The notes under the pieces: generated by a model
What the model was told of the DNA's origin: nothing
Seen by the model: only the letters and a program-made list of their open reading frames with translations
Databases searched by the model: none
Shown here: in pieces, positions 24,245 through 35,701 of the stretch
Layout of the letters: the number at the start of each line of letters is the position of its first letter
How positions within the stretch are numbered: the stretch's first letter is position 1
Source of the DNA: Agarophyton chilense
Lineage: Eukaryota; Rhodophyta; Florideophyceae; Gracilariales; Gracilariaceae
Direction of reading: 5' to 3'
Assembly: GCA_030374765.1 (NCBI GenBank)
Contig: JARGXX010000111.1
Location: 806,001-870,000, forward strand
DNA: 64,000 nucleotides
Program-made: the position numbers and the translations under genes

Positions 24245-27018
24245 TTTAACCCAGAGCCTGCGTAGGGATTATTATTTCCGGAGACTTGACAAAAAATTGA
24301 CGCCCCTGCGTTTGGTCAACGAAAGCTGTATTCCACCTCCTTGTGGTGTCGACTGGGCAGCATAAGCTGGCTAACAGAGTAAGTCAAGGAAGGATTCCTG
24401 TTGGAGAGGGAAGTGATCAGACCTCCGTAGGCCAGTGATCCCTATTATGTTGGTTTGTTTTTGCAAAATTCTTGGGACTTGTTTCAATTATCTGAGAAAA
24501 TTAAACTATCGGTATTTTAAGGCCAGGCGTTACGGTATGCTTTTGAAAATTAATTTTTTAAGGCTAAGTGCGAGGATATGCAGAGCTTATGTGAGACACC
24601 ATATTGGTTTTTGTCTATTGGTCTTTTCTGGTGTTATTGGTGTTAGATTCCGGAAACGCGATTATGTAAGGTCTTTCCTTAATTGTATGATCAGGGATTT
24701 TTCTCCGTGCGCAAGTTTATCATCAGTGCGACCCCAGAAAACGCGTGAAAGTCTTATTCGGCTGGGGGTTCTGCGTGTTTTCCAATCGAATCTTCTAAGG
24801 TTTTTTAAGTTGTATATTGTAGGCAAAGGTTTTTTGTGATATTGGTGTTTGATTATTGAAGGGGTTTCTGAAGAAGTGTTGTTCAAATTTCGCTACCAAG
24901 CGCCTTTCGTATTGACGTAAGGTGGGGATATTTAGAGAACAAAGACCTGTCCAGTAGCAACTGTGGGTAGTGTTGCCGAGGCATGAATTTCACGATCCTG
25001 GCGGATACGAGGCCCGGACCAAATTCCACTTGTATGGAGGACGGGTGACGGCTGGACCTATTGCAGTCACGCGTCCAGGCTGGAGCAGCCCTCTTAAACA
25101 CGCAAGCCTGTACTAAGGGTTAAAGTATTCTCGAGGACGGAATGGGTTGACCGTACTCAGAGGTGATTGACCTGCAATAAATAAAGTATCAAACTGCAGT
25201 GCTCTCGGGCAGGACATCGAGGGGTTGGGGATGGATGCTTTGGGCATCCTAAGAGAAGCTTTTTGGGTCAGGCTTTTAGTTTCCTTTGGAGAAAAGTCGC
25301 GAAGTAGATATGCCCTCCTTCGTGTAATCAGGAATGAGATACCGGGGATCCCTAAAATGGGTGAGGTGGATACCTTATTCCGGTGCATGGAAGATAAAAC
25401 ACACCCACTAAGTTTCGAAGGAAGTGCGCCGAAGGCCGGGTCTTATAGGAAAGTAGCGAGTACTCGAGTTGTAACCGGCTTGGATCAGAAAGCCCGAGAG
25501 CGTTCAAAACGCAGACCGGAGGGCAAAGAGGGTGAGTCCTCAAGTGAATACGAGTCCGATTCCGCTCCAGATTCCGACTCAGAGGAAGAAACTGCTGCCT
25601 GCTTCAGTAAAACGCAAAGAATTCTTTCTTTCATGGAGGGGTTAGAAAAGGTGCACAAGCGCAGGACTTGGCTGATAAAGGAATTGAAGGAGTCGCAGAA
25701 GAGTTGGGAGGGAAAGCCACAGCGGGAGGATTTTCTTGGCAACGTCAGACAGGCGATGAGTGGGATTGTTGTCGATTCCGGCAATGCTTCTAACTCAGAG
25801 TCCAATGACTGCGATGAGGACGTTTCGAACCTCGCAAGGAAGATTTTATATTTGAAGCAGCGGAAGGCTAACCAGGAGTTCTGGGTTGCTTTGGCTAGCA
25901 AACCGTTTCCTGAACAACATGTTTCTGTTGACAGTCTCGAAGGTGAAGATATGCTCCGCAAAGCCCTGACAGATTATCCGACGGTATCTGCGTGGGCTGA
26001 AGCTTGTCATTTGACGGGCATTCGGAAAGGCCGGGAAGCTGCAACGCTGGATCGGGTTATTGACTGCGTCATCAGCTCGCTGGCCGTAATAAGAGCAAAA
26101 AACGAGTTGGTAGTGGAGTTAACAATTCGTAGGTTGGCGGCAGTTATAATGGGTGATAAGAACAGAAACTGAGAAGCGGTCAGAGATCGCGACGAAGAAC
26201 ACGATGATTTGATAAGTGAGTCAATGAAGCGTAAGCTTCGCAATCACAAGTCGGTAAAACTTCGAAAGAAGTTAAAGGAGGACAAGTCAGCCTTGCCTGA
26301 ACAAGGTGACGGAAATGAAGTATAGAAAACAATAACAACAGCAACTGCGGTTATTAATTCGATGGGCATGCACGAAAAAGATCGACTAGCTGATGAGGAA
26401 ACAGAATCCCGATTACGATTGTAAATCGGTTTTAGGGATACAATCGACGAAAGGAACTCTATCAGCCCTTAACAAAACATCCTCGTCCAAACGCCAGGGA
26501 TTCTGAGCGCATACACCAGTGCATTCACATCCTTCACCGTGCCGCTGCAAGACTGGGCCGGGGGTTTGGGATGATCATGTGAAAACTTTGACCGAAATTC
26601 GTTTAAGTCAGTTCGTCAGATGTCTGAATCACCGAGTTTTGACACTCGGAATCAGTTTTCTGAAAAAATCGTCAGAACAGAAAACTCCTTCTTGAAATAT
26701 CAAGTTAGAGCTTGGAACCTATATCACAAATAGCATGTGTATTTGGGAATATAGTAGTGGGTTTGGTTGTGGGAGCTGAAATGGGTTGTTGGTCTAGGAT
26801 TTGTTTTTGGGGAGTGGGGGTGAGCTAACTGAGACTTGATTAATTTCTGGTTAAGTCGCGTGGATGCCATGGCGTGGTAGTTTAAAAACACTATAGCTCC
26901 GTATAAAAAATTGAATAAATGTTGTCAAATTCTGGTTTTTACATTGCCAATTATTACTTAGAATGCAAAGCGATATAGTACGAGCGTAGCGAGCTGTCAC
27001 TGTAGTCAATGAGAGGAA
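24245..27018 (+). mobile_element. 2.77 kb insertion inside the left inverted-repeat arm, flanked by ATGT
   Basis: The right arm reads straight through the point where the left arm is split, so this segment is an insertion (or, less likely, was lost from the right arm). The tetranucleotide ATGT lies on both sides (24241-24244 and 27019-27022), consistent with a 4-bp target duplication, although so short a match can be chance. The ends show no inverted or direct terminal repeats that I can see. The segment is more GC-rich than the arm around it and carries the ORF at 25231-26172. It matches no class I can name. Confidence 0.6.
25231..26172 (+). CDS. Acidic, coiled-coil-like protein of the inserted segment
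   Basis: This is an open frame of 313 residues from ATG 25231 (TTG 25225 is also in frame). The first ~60 residues look globular (REAFWVRLLVSFGEKSRSRY). A Ser/Glu/Asp-rich linker follows at about residues 95-128 (SSSEYESDSAPDSDSEEE). Helical, Lys/Glu-rich segments come next (LEKVHKRRTWLIKELKESQK) and a second acidic patch (NASNSESNDCDEDVSNLARK). The last third is helical (VIDCVISSLAVIRAKNELVV). After the TGA at 26170-26172 the same frame stays open for about 50 codons with a basic tail (KRKLRNHKSVKLRKKLKEDK) before TAG near 26325. The full protein was therefore probably about 365 residues and the TGA a recent mutation. Function unknown. The layout resembles structural or nucleic-acid-binding proteins of mobile elements, but no zinc knuckle or other marker is present. 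Confidence 0.6.
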   Translation: MDALGILREAFWVRLLVSFGEKSRSRYALLRVIRNEIPGIPKMGEVDTLFRCMEDKTHPLSFEGSAPKAGSYRKVASTRVVTGLDQKARERSKRRPEGKEGESSSEYESDSAPDSDSEEETAACFSKTQRILSFMEGLEKVHKRRTWLIKELKESQKSWEGKPQREDFLGNVRQAMSGIVVDSGNASNSESNDCDEDVSNLARKILYLKQRKANQEFWVALASKPFPEQHVSVDSLEGEDMLRKALTDYPTVSAWAEACHLTGIRKGREAATLDRVIDCVISSLAVIRAKNELVVELTIRRLAAVIMGDKNRN

Positions 27019-27480
27019 ATGTCCTTTAGAAGTCTTTAGGATATTCGGAAGACGTTAATAAATGGCATTTGGTAAATCTCCAGCCTATATGTCTCCGATT
27101 TCTCAATGAGGTGTAGAATTATTTCGCTTACATCATCAAACAACTAAGTCCTTAATCTAATACCACTCCATAACATTATAAAGTCTTATAATAGAATATA
27201 TTCTTATGGCTAGGTTAAGAAAAAAGATTAAGCTAAGCAGGTTGATAATTATTTGTTTGAAGTGGACGTCGCTCTTATTTATTTGACCAACTTCAATCTC
27301 AACCCCTTAATAAAAAGATTCAAGATAATCCCTTGCCTTGATGGACTCTTACAACAATAAAAATACTAAGTTATAAATACTTGGATCAAAAAACAAAGCG
27401 CCGTGGAGAGGGTCTTACATTAATGAATCTTGAGATCCAGAAAGACCTTTAAATGTATCTTGACAAAGGTGGACTAGGTC

Positions 27481-28165
27481 CAATGGAATTAAAAGGATTG
27501 AGACCTACGCCATGTGTCGGTGTAGGTCATGGGCCGAGCTGTTGGAGATCCAACAGCAGGGTTTTCTACCCTGTACTTGGATAACGTACGATTATCGCTG
27601 TTTTTGTTTCGACAACGAATGGTAATTCGACGATTCGGCATTGCAGAACAAAAACAGTCCAATCCATGTACAACTTTCGTGTACATGGAAGGGCCTGTAC
27701 TACACAATCTTGACACAGGCCACGTCCACGCCTGCAGGCCAAACCCAAGAGTGGTCATGAACTGCTGTCTTCGATTTATATCCAGAAAGTGACTTCCTCG
27801 CTTTCGCTGGGATTTATAAGAACAAATATCACGTATAGCGGAAGCGATCATAGTTCTATAATGGCATCGTCTACTTATTGGAGGTATCTTTGTAATTATG
27901 TTCGTGGATCCATGGGAAACCTTCGAGACCTCGCCCGCGTAAATTATGCAAGGAAGTCGTTAGAACTTATCCATCTTTTGATTGACGTCAGCGTGAGCGG
28001 AGTATGAATTGGGGACGCTTGAAGTAGACAAAGATTCGCGTGCAATCCTGTCGGCCATCATTCCCATTCCATCGCAGGAAGCTTCTCAGCCAGCAACATT
28101 TCCAGGGATTGCTTCAACGACACCAACTGCGTCAAAAACATGTGCTTTTCTCAGTTCATATGCAT
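27481..28165. other. Flank between the inverted-repeat arm and gypsy copy 2
   Basis: Overlapping frames at 27489-27851 minus and 27529-27792 plus are not recognisable. The counterpart of this piece for copy 1 would lie outside the window, so I cannot tell whether the gypsy element extends into it. Confidence 0.35.
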
Positions 28166-31100
28166 CTTGTACATCGAGGCCTTAGTTTTGTTGCGGTTTT
28201 TCCAATCTTTCTTGTTTTCATATCGCATTTTCATAGTATGAGAATTTCCCTGAGTGTTTTTAGTCAGCACTGTTTACACTCTGGGAGTCCACTGATTGGC
28301 TTAAAGCTAATTGCTCGACCAGGATGTTCTGTTTTCTGCCTTGCCACCAACGAATTCTCCTTCCAGGCATCTGTTTTGTGACCTTATCCGAATTTTGGTT
28401 TTATTATGCTTGGTCGTCATCGTTCGAAAACGGAACGCATCTGCTATGAGGCGATATCTCCTAGCGACGCCGTTTCCTTCCTTTTGCTTAAGACATGATG
28501 ATTTCAAATCTTTGACATAAATCCAGGGTACTATCGACGTTTAGAAATTTGTTGGTATCATTGAGGATATTCAATAAAATATGGGGGTCAAATTTCTGTT
28601 AATTGTTATGAGTGATGGTAGGTATTTATCTCACTAGCGAGAGTTCTACTAACTTTTGAGGTGTGCACAATGAGCTCTAAATTTTGACCCGGGTTTTTCT
28701 AAAACTGGAATACTTAAAAGTTCGTAATTTTTGTTTTAATTCACTCTTTTCACTTGGTATCCGATGCGGTTTATCTACTCCTCCAGCTTCCATCCTCTCC
28801 ATCGGGCGAGTTCTTCCCTCCGTTTTCTGTTTCACGTGAGTATTATTTCGTCCTTCCGTACAATCTTCTGAGTGCAGCGTTCTTTTCAAACAGATAACTC
28901 GCGCAGGTCCCAGTTTTAATAGGTCTCCATCATCAAAGATATCTTCTAGAGTACGTGTGTAGACAAGTTATATGCATTGACTTGGATGCTTTTCTTTCGC
29001 TCCGCGCGGGTGAGCGTTCTGCTCCAGTAGCCAAGAAGTCGATAGTCCTTCGGTGACTCCTCTTCCTGTAGCAGTGCATAACGCACTTGTAAATCAGAAA
29101 CATCTGCGTCCAGGAAGAAAGCCCTATTAGGCTTTGGTAAAGCAAATATCGGTTGGTCTAGAATTTGTTCTTTAGGGTCTTAAATGCCTCGTACTCGTCG
29201 TTGGCGAGGGCTTCGAACTCCGAAGCTGTTCCCTTCTTTAGCAGCGCGTTGAGAGGGGCCGAGATCTTGGCAAACCCTTGGACGAACCGTCGGTAAGCGT
29301 TGCACAAGCCCACGAAGGATCGTAGTTCCGTGTGGATCCTACGAGGCTTAGCCCGGCGATTCGCATTCGTGGTCCGTGTGGCCACCTTTAGCTTTCCTAG
29401 GAGGACGAAGTGACCGAGATAGTCCACTGCGGCCTGGAAGAAAGCGCATTTGCGGAGTTTCCGTATACCTCCAGCGTCTTGTAGGATTGTTAGCACCTTC
29501 TTCACGTGGCGAAAGTGTTTTTTTAGGGTCCGTGGGAAGATTATAGCGTCATTCAAATAGACCAGGGCGAACTTCTATTTGACTCTGGACAGTATAATGT
29601 CCATTACCCGTTGGAAAGTGGCTGGTGCATTCTTCAAACCAAATAGCATGCGAGTAAATCTGAAAAGACTTTCATGGGTGGTAAAGGTTGTCAGCGCTCT
29701 CGCATCTTCGGCCAAAGAGATTTGTTAGTATCCAGAGCTAGCGTCCAGTGTGGTAAATACGACAGCTTTGTCTAAGGAATCCAGACAGTCATATATGCGG
29801 GGTATCGGGTATGAGTCCCTCTTGGTTAATGCGTTCAGCTTCCTTTAGTCGACACAGAACCTGACGGAGCCATCTTTTTTCTCCACGAGGACAAGGGGAC
29901 TTACCCATTCGTATTGGTTCGGAGGCGTCGGCTCTTTGACTCGAGCTTTGCGCATCTTGTCCATCTTTTCGGCGACACATTCCCAACCTTTAAGGCCGGT
30001 ACGGTATTGGTGCTGGAACTGTGGTCTAGCATCATCCTGAAGGTCAATGCGGTGTGTAGTAGCTCTAATTGTGCCCAATCTACCTGACTACATGGCCTGG
30101 TATTTTCTGAGGAGATCAAGTACCTGGGGCGTATAGGATTCCAATTCTGCACCGATATCGACCGTGCCCTGCCAAGAGTCGACGTCCCCGTCGGAAGTTG
30201 GCGTCGCAGGGTTATCCATTTGGACCGCCATGATGGCCACGGGGGCGGGTCGAGTGATGCCAATCACTACAACTTTAGGTAACCACACGGGTTACTCTCG
30301 GATGTCGCCGATTGTGACCAAAAAGGACCTGTTGGGGTGGATATCGATTACTCCATTGACCATCAGGTTAGGAGCTTCAGAACCGTTTTCTGGTAGTTCT
30401 GAATTTTTACGAGACCTAAGGACTGGGAATGGACCGATACAGCGGTTTGGGTCATCGAGGGTATCGTTATGGCCTTTGACAGGCGAACCTTATTGAACTT
30501 CGTGTTTTCGGAGACCACCGCTCGTTTGCAGTGGGCTTCCGGCCCTGATTCGGAACCAGTTATGGAAATGGAAAGCGCGCCGTAGAACGCGACTTTCTTA
30601 AGGCTTGGCTAAATGGCCTTAATGTATCGATCGATAAAGGAGGTCTCTAGGAATGCCTCAGCGCCTAAGTTAGGACATACAATGAACCACGGGCGGACTT
30701 TGAATTGTCCTATATGGAGGTAAAATGGTACTATTCCTTTTATGTCCATTGGTCCATGTGGTGCATCGGTAATCCTTGGGCTCTTCCTTGCCTGAACAAA
30801 AACTTGCCAACCCGTGGGATTAGCTTACGATGGACCAAGTTGGGACCAGCGCCTGTGTCCTACACAGCTGTAGTCACTTGAGAGTTGTTGGAGCGAAGTT
30901 TTACGGTTACACGAACATAGTTCTCTTTCCAGAGGATACAGATGGGGTCGTTACTGTGTTCTAATTATGGTTCATCCTGAGTGGTCCATTTTGGGTGGTT
31001 TGTACTGGGAGGTGAGGAGCTCTTTGGCTCAAGACCGTCCGATTGCTTGAGGCAGGGGCTTAAAGAGGGAGGATTTGTCTCGAGTCGTCCCTCTAGGAGT

Positions 31101-33504
31101 TTTCGGATGGGGTTTCCGTTTCTTCCTGACGATAGGGTTCTTCTACGGGGTCGTCCGTAGGATCTACTATGGCGTTGACCTGTGAGGATTTGATTGGAGT
31201 ATCCGGAGGCGTGGCTTAGCGTGAGCTTCCAGGGGTCTCTGTGGCTCGTTGCTGTGCCCTGTTATACATTCTTTCGGATCTCCGCACCCGGTGATTCTCT
31301 TTCCTTAGAGCTGGGAGGGTTTTACGTGCGTCCTCAGGAAGATACCTCGTACAGTCACAAGTTTGGGTCACTGAGAGGCAGAAGAAGCAAGCCCTTGGGG
31401 AGCGAACAAAAACGTCCTTGCGGGGCGAAAAGGGAGAATACTTAGGTGTGGGTGGTCCAGTGGTCGCTGTAGTTCCCTGGAAGGTATATGACGGGGGCCC
31501 AGACGGAGGAGAACTGGAATTGACTCCGAAGATATCTCCGGAATCGGCGTAATGGAGTTTTGCATCCATGTCCGACTCCGTGGAGCCAACCAAATGGGCT
31601 TGATTGGGTTTGCGCAATGGAGTTCCGTGTCCTCTGGTTATATCAGCGTTGCACCTGGAAGTCCTCTCGGTTTTTCCATAACCCTTGGCTTAGGTAACGA
31701 GTCTTCGGAAGGAGTATTACGGGTTTGCCGTGTGGTAATTGCGCACATGTGTCCAAATGGCACGGAACAAACCCGTGATGAAGTGACGTTTAAGCCGTCT
31801 CTCGGAAAACACTGTGCCACATCGGTAAGCCTTCTTCCATAGGTCGTCTGCAAAAGCCGACTCGTTCATGTTGGAGCTCTGCCTAAGGGATATGACTTCC
31901 TGGTGGGCATCCAACGTGACTTTATCCGTGGCCAAACTTTCCAAAAGGTAAAGAACAACCTGAGTGTATGACCTGAAAATCTCAAGGTCTTGAGCATCCA
32001 CGAGAACAGATGTGCCAGATACCTTCGAACCACTCGATCACGAACCTGTCCTGTAAGGAAGAATTGGAAAAGGTACAGAGCGGGGCCCTCGTGGACACCG
32101 TTCTGATCGCAGACCGTACGGAGCAAACTGAGAAACATAAGGACAGCAATGGGATGGGAACGCTAGAACTTGTCCGTAATGGTTAGTTGCATCCGTTTGG
32201 CCCATTTTGCTACTCTCCGAGCTACAGAACCAGAATACTTCACACACTTTTCGGCCAGCCTGTAATTCTGGTAGTGTAGAATCTCAAGGGGACGGACTTA
32301 AAACTTTTGGAGAATGGACCATGGACACAGCGTTCAGTATACAAGAAGAATTTACGATCACCACAGGTTGAATGTTAACGAACTTGTTGCGCGGCAGAAT
32401 TGGACTCATCTAAAGATACTAGGGATACAGGCAAATCACCACCTTTGTTACTTGTTGAATTCATTGTTTTTCGTACATCAGAAAGAAATATTTGATAAGT
32501 TTAGCAGGAAAATGTTAACATGGCAATTGCATATTCAAGTTTTTGAAGGTCAAATTTTTGTACAATAGTGGCCGAAACATTGCTCACTGAATATTGGCTT
32601 CGATATAATATTCGAAGAGGAACTAACGAAATAGATAAGAGCGGACAAAAAGATGATATCAACTTTTCCGTGTGCATTCTCTTTTTCATACAAACCCCAA
32701 CTTAGAACAACCACAAAATCGTAATCCACACCAAATCACAGGACAACGAAAATTCGGCCTTGTCCCTGTGCAAGGTGCAATACCCTGTCGCTCAGTGTTC
32801 ACCAACAAGGTTCTGGGCCGGACCGCACGGACTGCATGCCCTTTGATCTCTCTACTTTTGATAAATGTATGTAGTGTTGGTCATTATTGTTATCACGACA
32901 AAAATATATTACATCCAGGACATTATCTTAATGGTCAGAAGCATATACTGGGTATTTGAAGTGAATGCAGCTGTTTCCCAAAGTAATATTAATACAAATG
33001 AACTCATAGTTTAAATCAAATCGTTTCTGAATGCATATTATAATAAAGCGACGTAATAATTAACCTTTTTCTTTGTGTGTACTTCTATTCTGCAAATAAT
33101 CAAATCACATTCCACGACATTCTATTGTCAATATAATGTGAATATTTGAACAGTATATTAAAGACCACTATTCGTTTTGAAGTCAAATTGACACTTTTTA
33201 CGGCGTAATACACAATTAAAACATGGCCCGGCATACAGTACCACGTGCAAAATAAAAATTTTAATTGACACGTGAGAAGAAATACTTGTTTAGTCCTATG
33301 TTATTGATATATCCGTTACTTTATTATTAAATGGATGGTAATCACTAAATAACAAACCATAGCCGTTTCGTAGGCAGTTATACTCAGATCGCGTTCGGGT
33401 TATGTAAGGGACATGCTGCAGAGAATCAGAACCAAAATAATATTTTTGCCACTGCATAAAGCTCACCATATTTATATTTATGATTAACGGTATAGCAGGC
33501 GGAA
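28166..33504 (-). mobile_element. Ty3/gypsy LTR retroelement fossil, copy 2 (fuller)
   Basis: Minus-strand gypsy fossil, broken in many places, with parts in the usual order from high to low coordinates. About 32250-33504 is leader/LTR-like AT-rich sequence. About 31216-32250 is gag-like (FSERRLKRHFITG). About 30100-31200 is the poorly preserved linker/protease interval. About 29160-30090 is reverse transcriptase, with QYEWVSPLVLVEKKDGSVRF and the connection block LRSFVGLCNAYRRFVQGFAK. About 28900-29150 is RNase H. An integrase was not recognised below 28900. It matches copy 1 in the same orientation at roughly 94 percent, so the duplication is moderately recent while the element itself is older. 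A matched pair of LTRs cannot be defined inside the window. Confidence 0.85.
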
Positions 33505-34787
33505 CCGCTGGATTAAGCGGTACCCCATCCGTTGGCCTTTAATTCCATCTGGTTGCTGTGTCTGTCTTGTGTGGTAAGCGCGGTGGATGCAGCAGACGTA
33601 GTGGAGGCGAATTGTGAAGCAGACAGTAGGATAAAAACTTGCAGTCTGAAGGAATGTTGTGCAAACGACTTGCCAAGCAGGAACGATTGGGCAGTTAGTG
33701 CAAGCTAAAACGATTGCAGAAAACGCGGATGGATGATAGGTTGTAGCACTGCTCTCTCAACTAATGTGATGGCAACACAGCAAGCAATAGCTGGGACAGA
33801 GAGAGTAGCTGGGTGGGTCTTTTGCAGAAAAGGCAACGCTTACGAAATGCATTGACTGATGGGTCAGCGTACTGGTCTCAACTTTCGGTAGTTTGGTGGA
33901 GCGGGTTCTAAGGTCTGTGTCCATGACGGTGGCACTCACAGAGAACTTGGTGCAAATGGCGAGCGTTCTCTGCGTAGTCCTACAGGTCGCAACTACGGAA
34001 ATGATGGCTTGAAGACCAATTGGTGAAACTTGTGTACCAAAGGGGGTTATTTAATATCGTAACGGTGCCTCTACGACTCTCAGGGAGAAGCGTCAATCGA
34101 GCCAAGTAGACATCAATGGCGAGGAGCTGAGATATCCGTTGCACAGTAGGATTTTATTACAACTAAATGAAATAAAATTCTTTAATTATGTCCAGCTGAA
34201 GTCGGAAAGTCCATGTAGCGTCTGTTTGGTACCTCAGGCCCTGACAGCTTACCGGAATCAACCGTCACTGCTGCTCTTTCACAGCCTATTTTAGGCAAAA
34301 ACGACACTCAGTCTGAAAGAGGTGCGAAAATTCGCTCCTGTTCTAATTAATCCACTAGAATGCAGTAGAGCAGAAGTAGCGATGCAACGTGCCACAGGGT
34401 GATTGCAGCAAACGAAAACTGTTTGTTGCGCATGGGAAATGTATCAGGTTACCATCTTTGACTGAAAATATTGCAAATGTGGTGAAAAGAACGTCTAATG
34501 CAGTCGGAGCCTCACTTTTGGGATTTATAAGCAAAACAAATAGTACAATAGCAGCAGAGAGGTCTCTGGAGTGTTGTAAAAGCCCAGTTCCAACAGTCCC
34601 CATCATTGTAGACTTGTTCCGTAGACTTGTCCCGGCTAACAGTAGTCTCATGAAGGCAATGAATCTAGGCAGTACACGGCTGTCTACAGCGAATTCCGAG
34701 CTGCAGAACCTTGCGCAGCTGATGCTGCTGCTGAATGTACAGTACAGATTCCGAACGCTAACCTGTGTAGAAGGATCGTATCTTAAT
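33505..34787 (+). pseudogene. Cys-rich secreted-protein-like gene, copy b (decayed)
   Basis: Homologue of copies a and c. The hydrophobic leader (FNSIWLLCLSCVVSAVDA) starts at TTG 33532. The first Cys module (CSLKECCANDL) is followed by an in-frame TAA. The same frame continues to about 34162, with more stops but convincing residues such as GWVFCRKGNAY, SKVCVHDGGTHRELG, LCTKGGYLIS and RCLYDSQGEASIEPS. A second stretch in another frame (34380-34787, 133 open codons) holds CNVPQGDCSKRK and GKCIRLPSL, which parallel the second module of copy a, then ECCKSPVPT and a Leu-rich helix. The change of frame could be an indel or an intron. 33505-34290 aligns with 39520-40305 (copy c) over about 790 bp. 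It sits directly beside gypsy copy 2, exactly as copy a sits beside copy 1. Confidence 0.5.
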
Positions 34788-35701
34788 TAAGAAGGAGAGC
34801 ATAAAGTAGTAAACATTTCTTGATACGTTTTGTATAGATGTAATTATGACAGTTCATAACAGCAAAAAGCTGACCACTGCAATGAAGAAAAACGCTTAAT
34901 TCTTCGTAAGTTAGTCTATCTCTCATCATTTAATGCGCCCAAATTGCTTTCCTTTTTAGTTATAGGCCTATTGCGCAGCTGTTATTCTACGCATCATATT
35001 CTAATCAGCGTCTACTGCCACGTTGAATAACGGAACGCAGCGTTTTCTGCCGAGTACAGTAACGATGGATCCGCGGCAGTTAATCAACCTGATGTGCAAT
35101 GCAATTTTGGTCTTTCCAATGATGATACTGTGCCCATGCCTCACGTGTGCTGATGCGTGCACGGCTGCTTGTAAGACTAGCCACAAGAAGGGAAATAGTA
35201 GATGCAGGGGCTGGGATCGCAATGATGACACGTAGATACTGAATGCAGTGAAAGCCCCTAAGGACACTTTCTTTGTCAGATTTAGAGTAGAATGCAGAAT
35301 TTAATGCAAATGTCTGAAAAGCCATTAACAACATGTACTGTGTCAGTTTATTAGCATGACTTGAAAAATGTGATCAGTCAAGTATTGGTATTCATGATGA
35401 GTTATGGTAGTCTCGTAATGGTCTGATTATCCAGGCGGTGCCTAGCCAGAGAACTGTTTTGATTCTATGTGAAGCGGTGAGCACCTAGCGTTCACTTTCC
35501 AATTGAAACGAGTATCTCGAATACATTAAGACTGAACAGCAATAAGAATTGAATTATCCTAATAGAGTTTTTATTTCGCTTTTCGGGACAACTCATACTG
35601 CGGTACATATTTTACAAGCATTTCAAGAAGAGAAAACGGATTTTTTCAAGATTTTGAATTGTGCGCGATTACACTTGTTCGAAGATGATATCCTTTTTTC
35701 G
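34788..35701. other. No gene recognised
   Basis: Short frames on both strands at 35001-35334 overlap one another and show no motif. Composition turns AT-rich towards the right inverted-repeat arm. Confidence 0.4.

Larger units (their letters stand above)
20854..27480. repeat. Left arm of a ~3.8 kb inverted repeat (interrupted by an insertion)
   Basis: 20854-24244 plus 27019-27480, read in reverse complement, match 35702-39514 almost end to end. By eye identity is roughly 75-80 percent, with small indels. Examples: 24060-24242 pairs with 36181-36360, 27019-27480 pairs with 35702-36180, and 20990-21500 pairs with 38850-39390. The arm is AT-rich except for a GC-richer block at 21000-21700. Both arms keep short parallel protein readings on the strand running 22482 to 21050 (VFTLLKKSMNVSVSTKMFKA; RWDKRMATNG), which suggests a once-coding mobile element. 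I do not recognise the family. The arms are two old insertions in opposite orientation or an inverted duplication. Confidence 0.85.

Noticed and set aside
24245-27018. LTR element or TIR transposon as the identity of the nested insertion
   Set aside because: The first and last few hundred bases show neither direct nor inverted similarity by eye, so no class was assigned.
33757-34300. Reverse-transcriptase-like reading on the minus strand of the Cys-rich gene copies
   Set aside because: A few residues resemble the gypsy finger/palm order, but it needs many stops and there is no YxDD. The plus-strand frame with its leader and regular cysteines explains the same DNA better.
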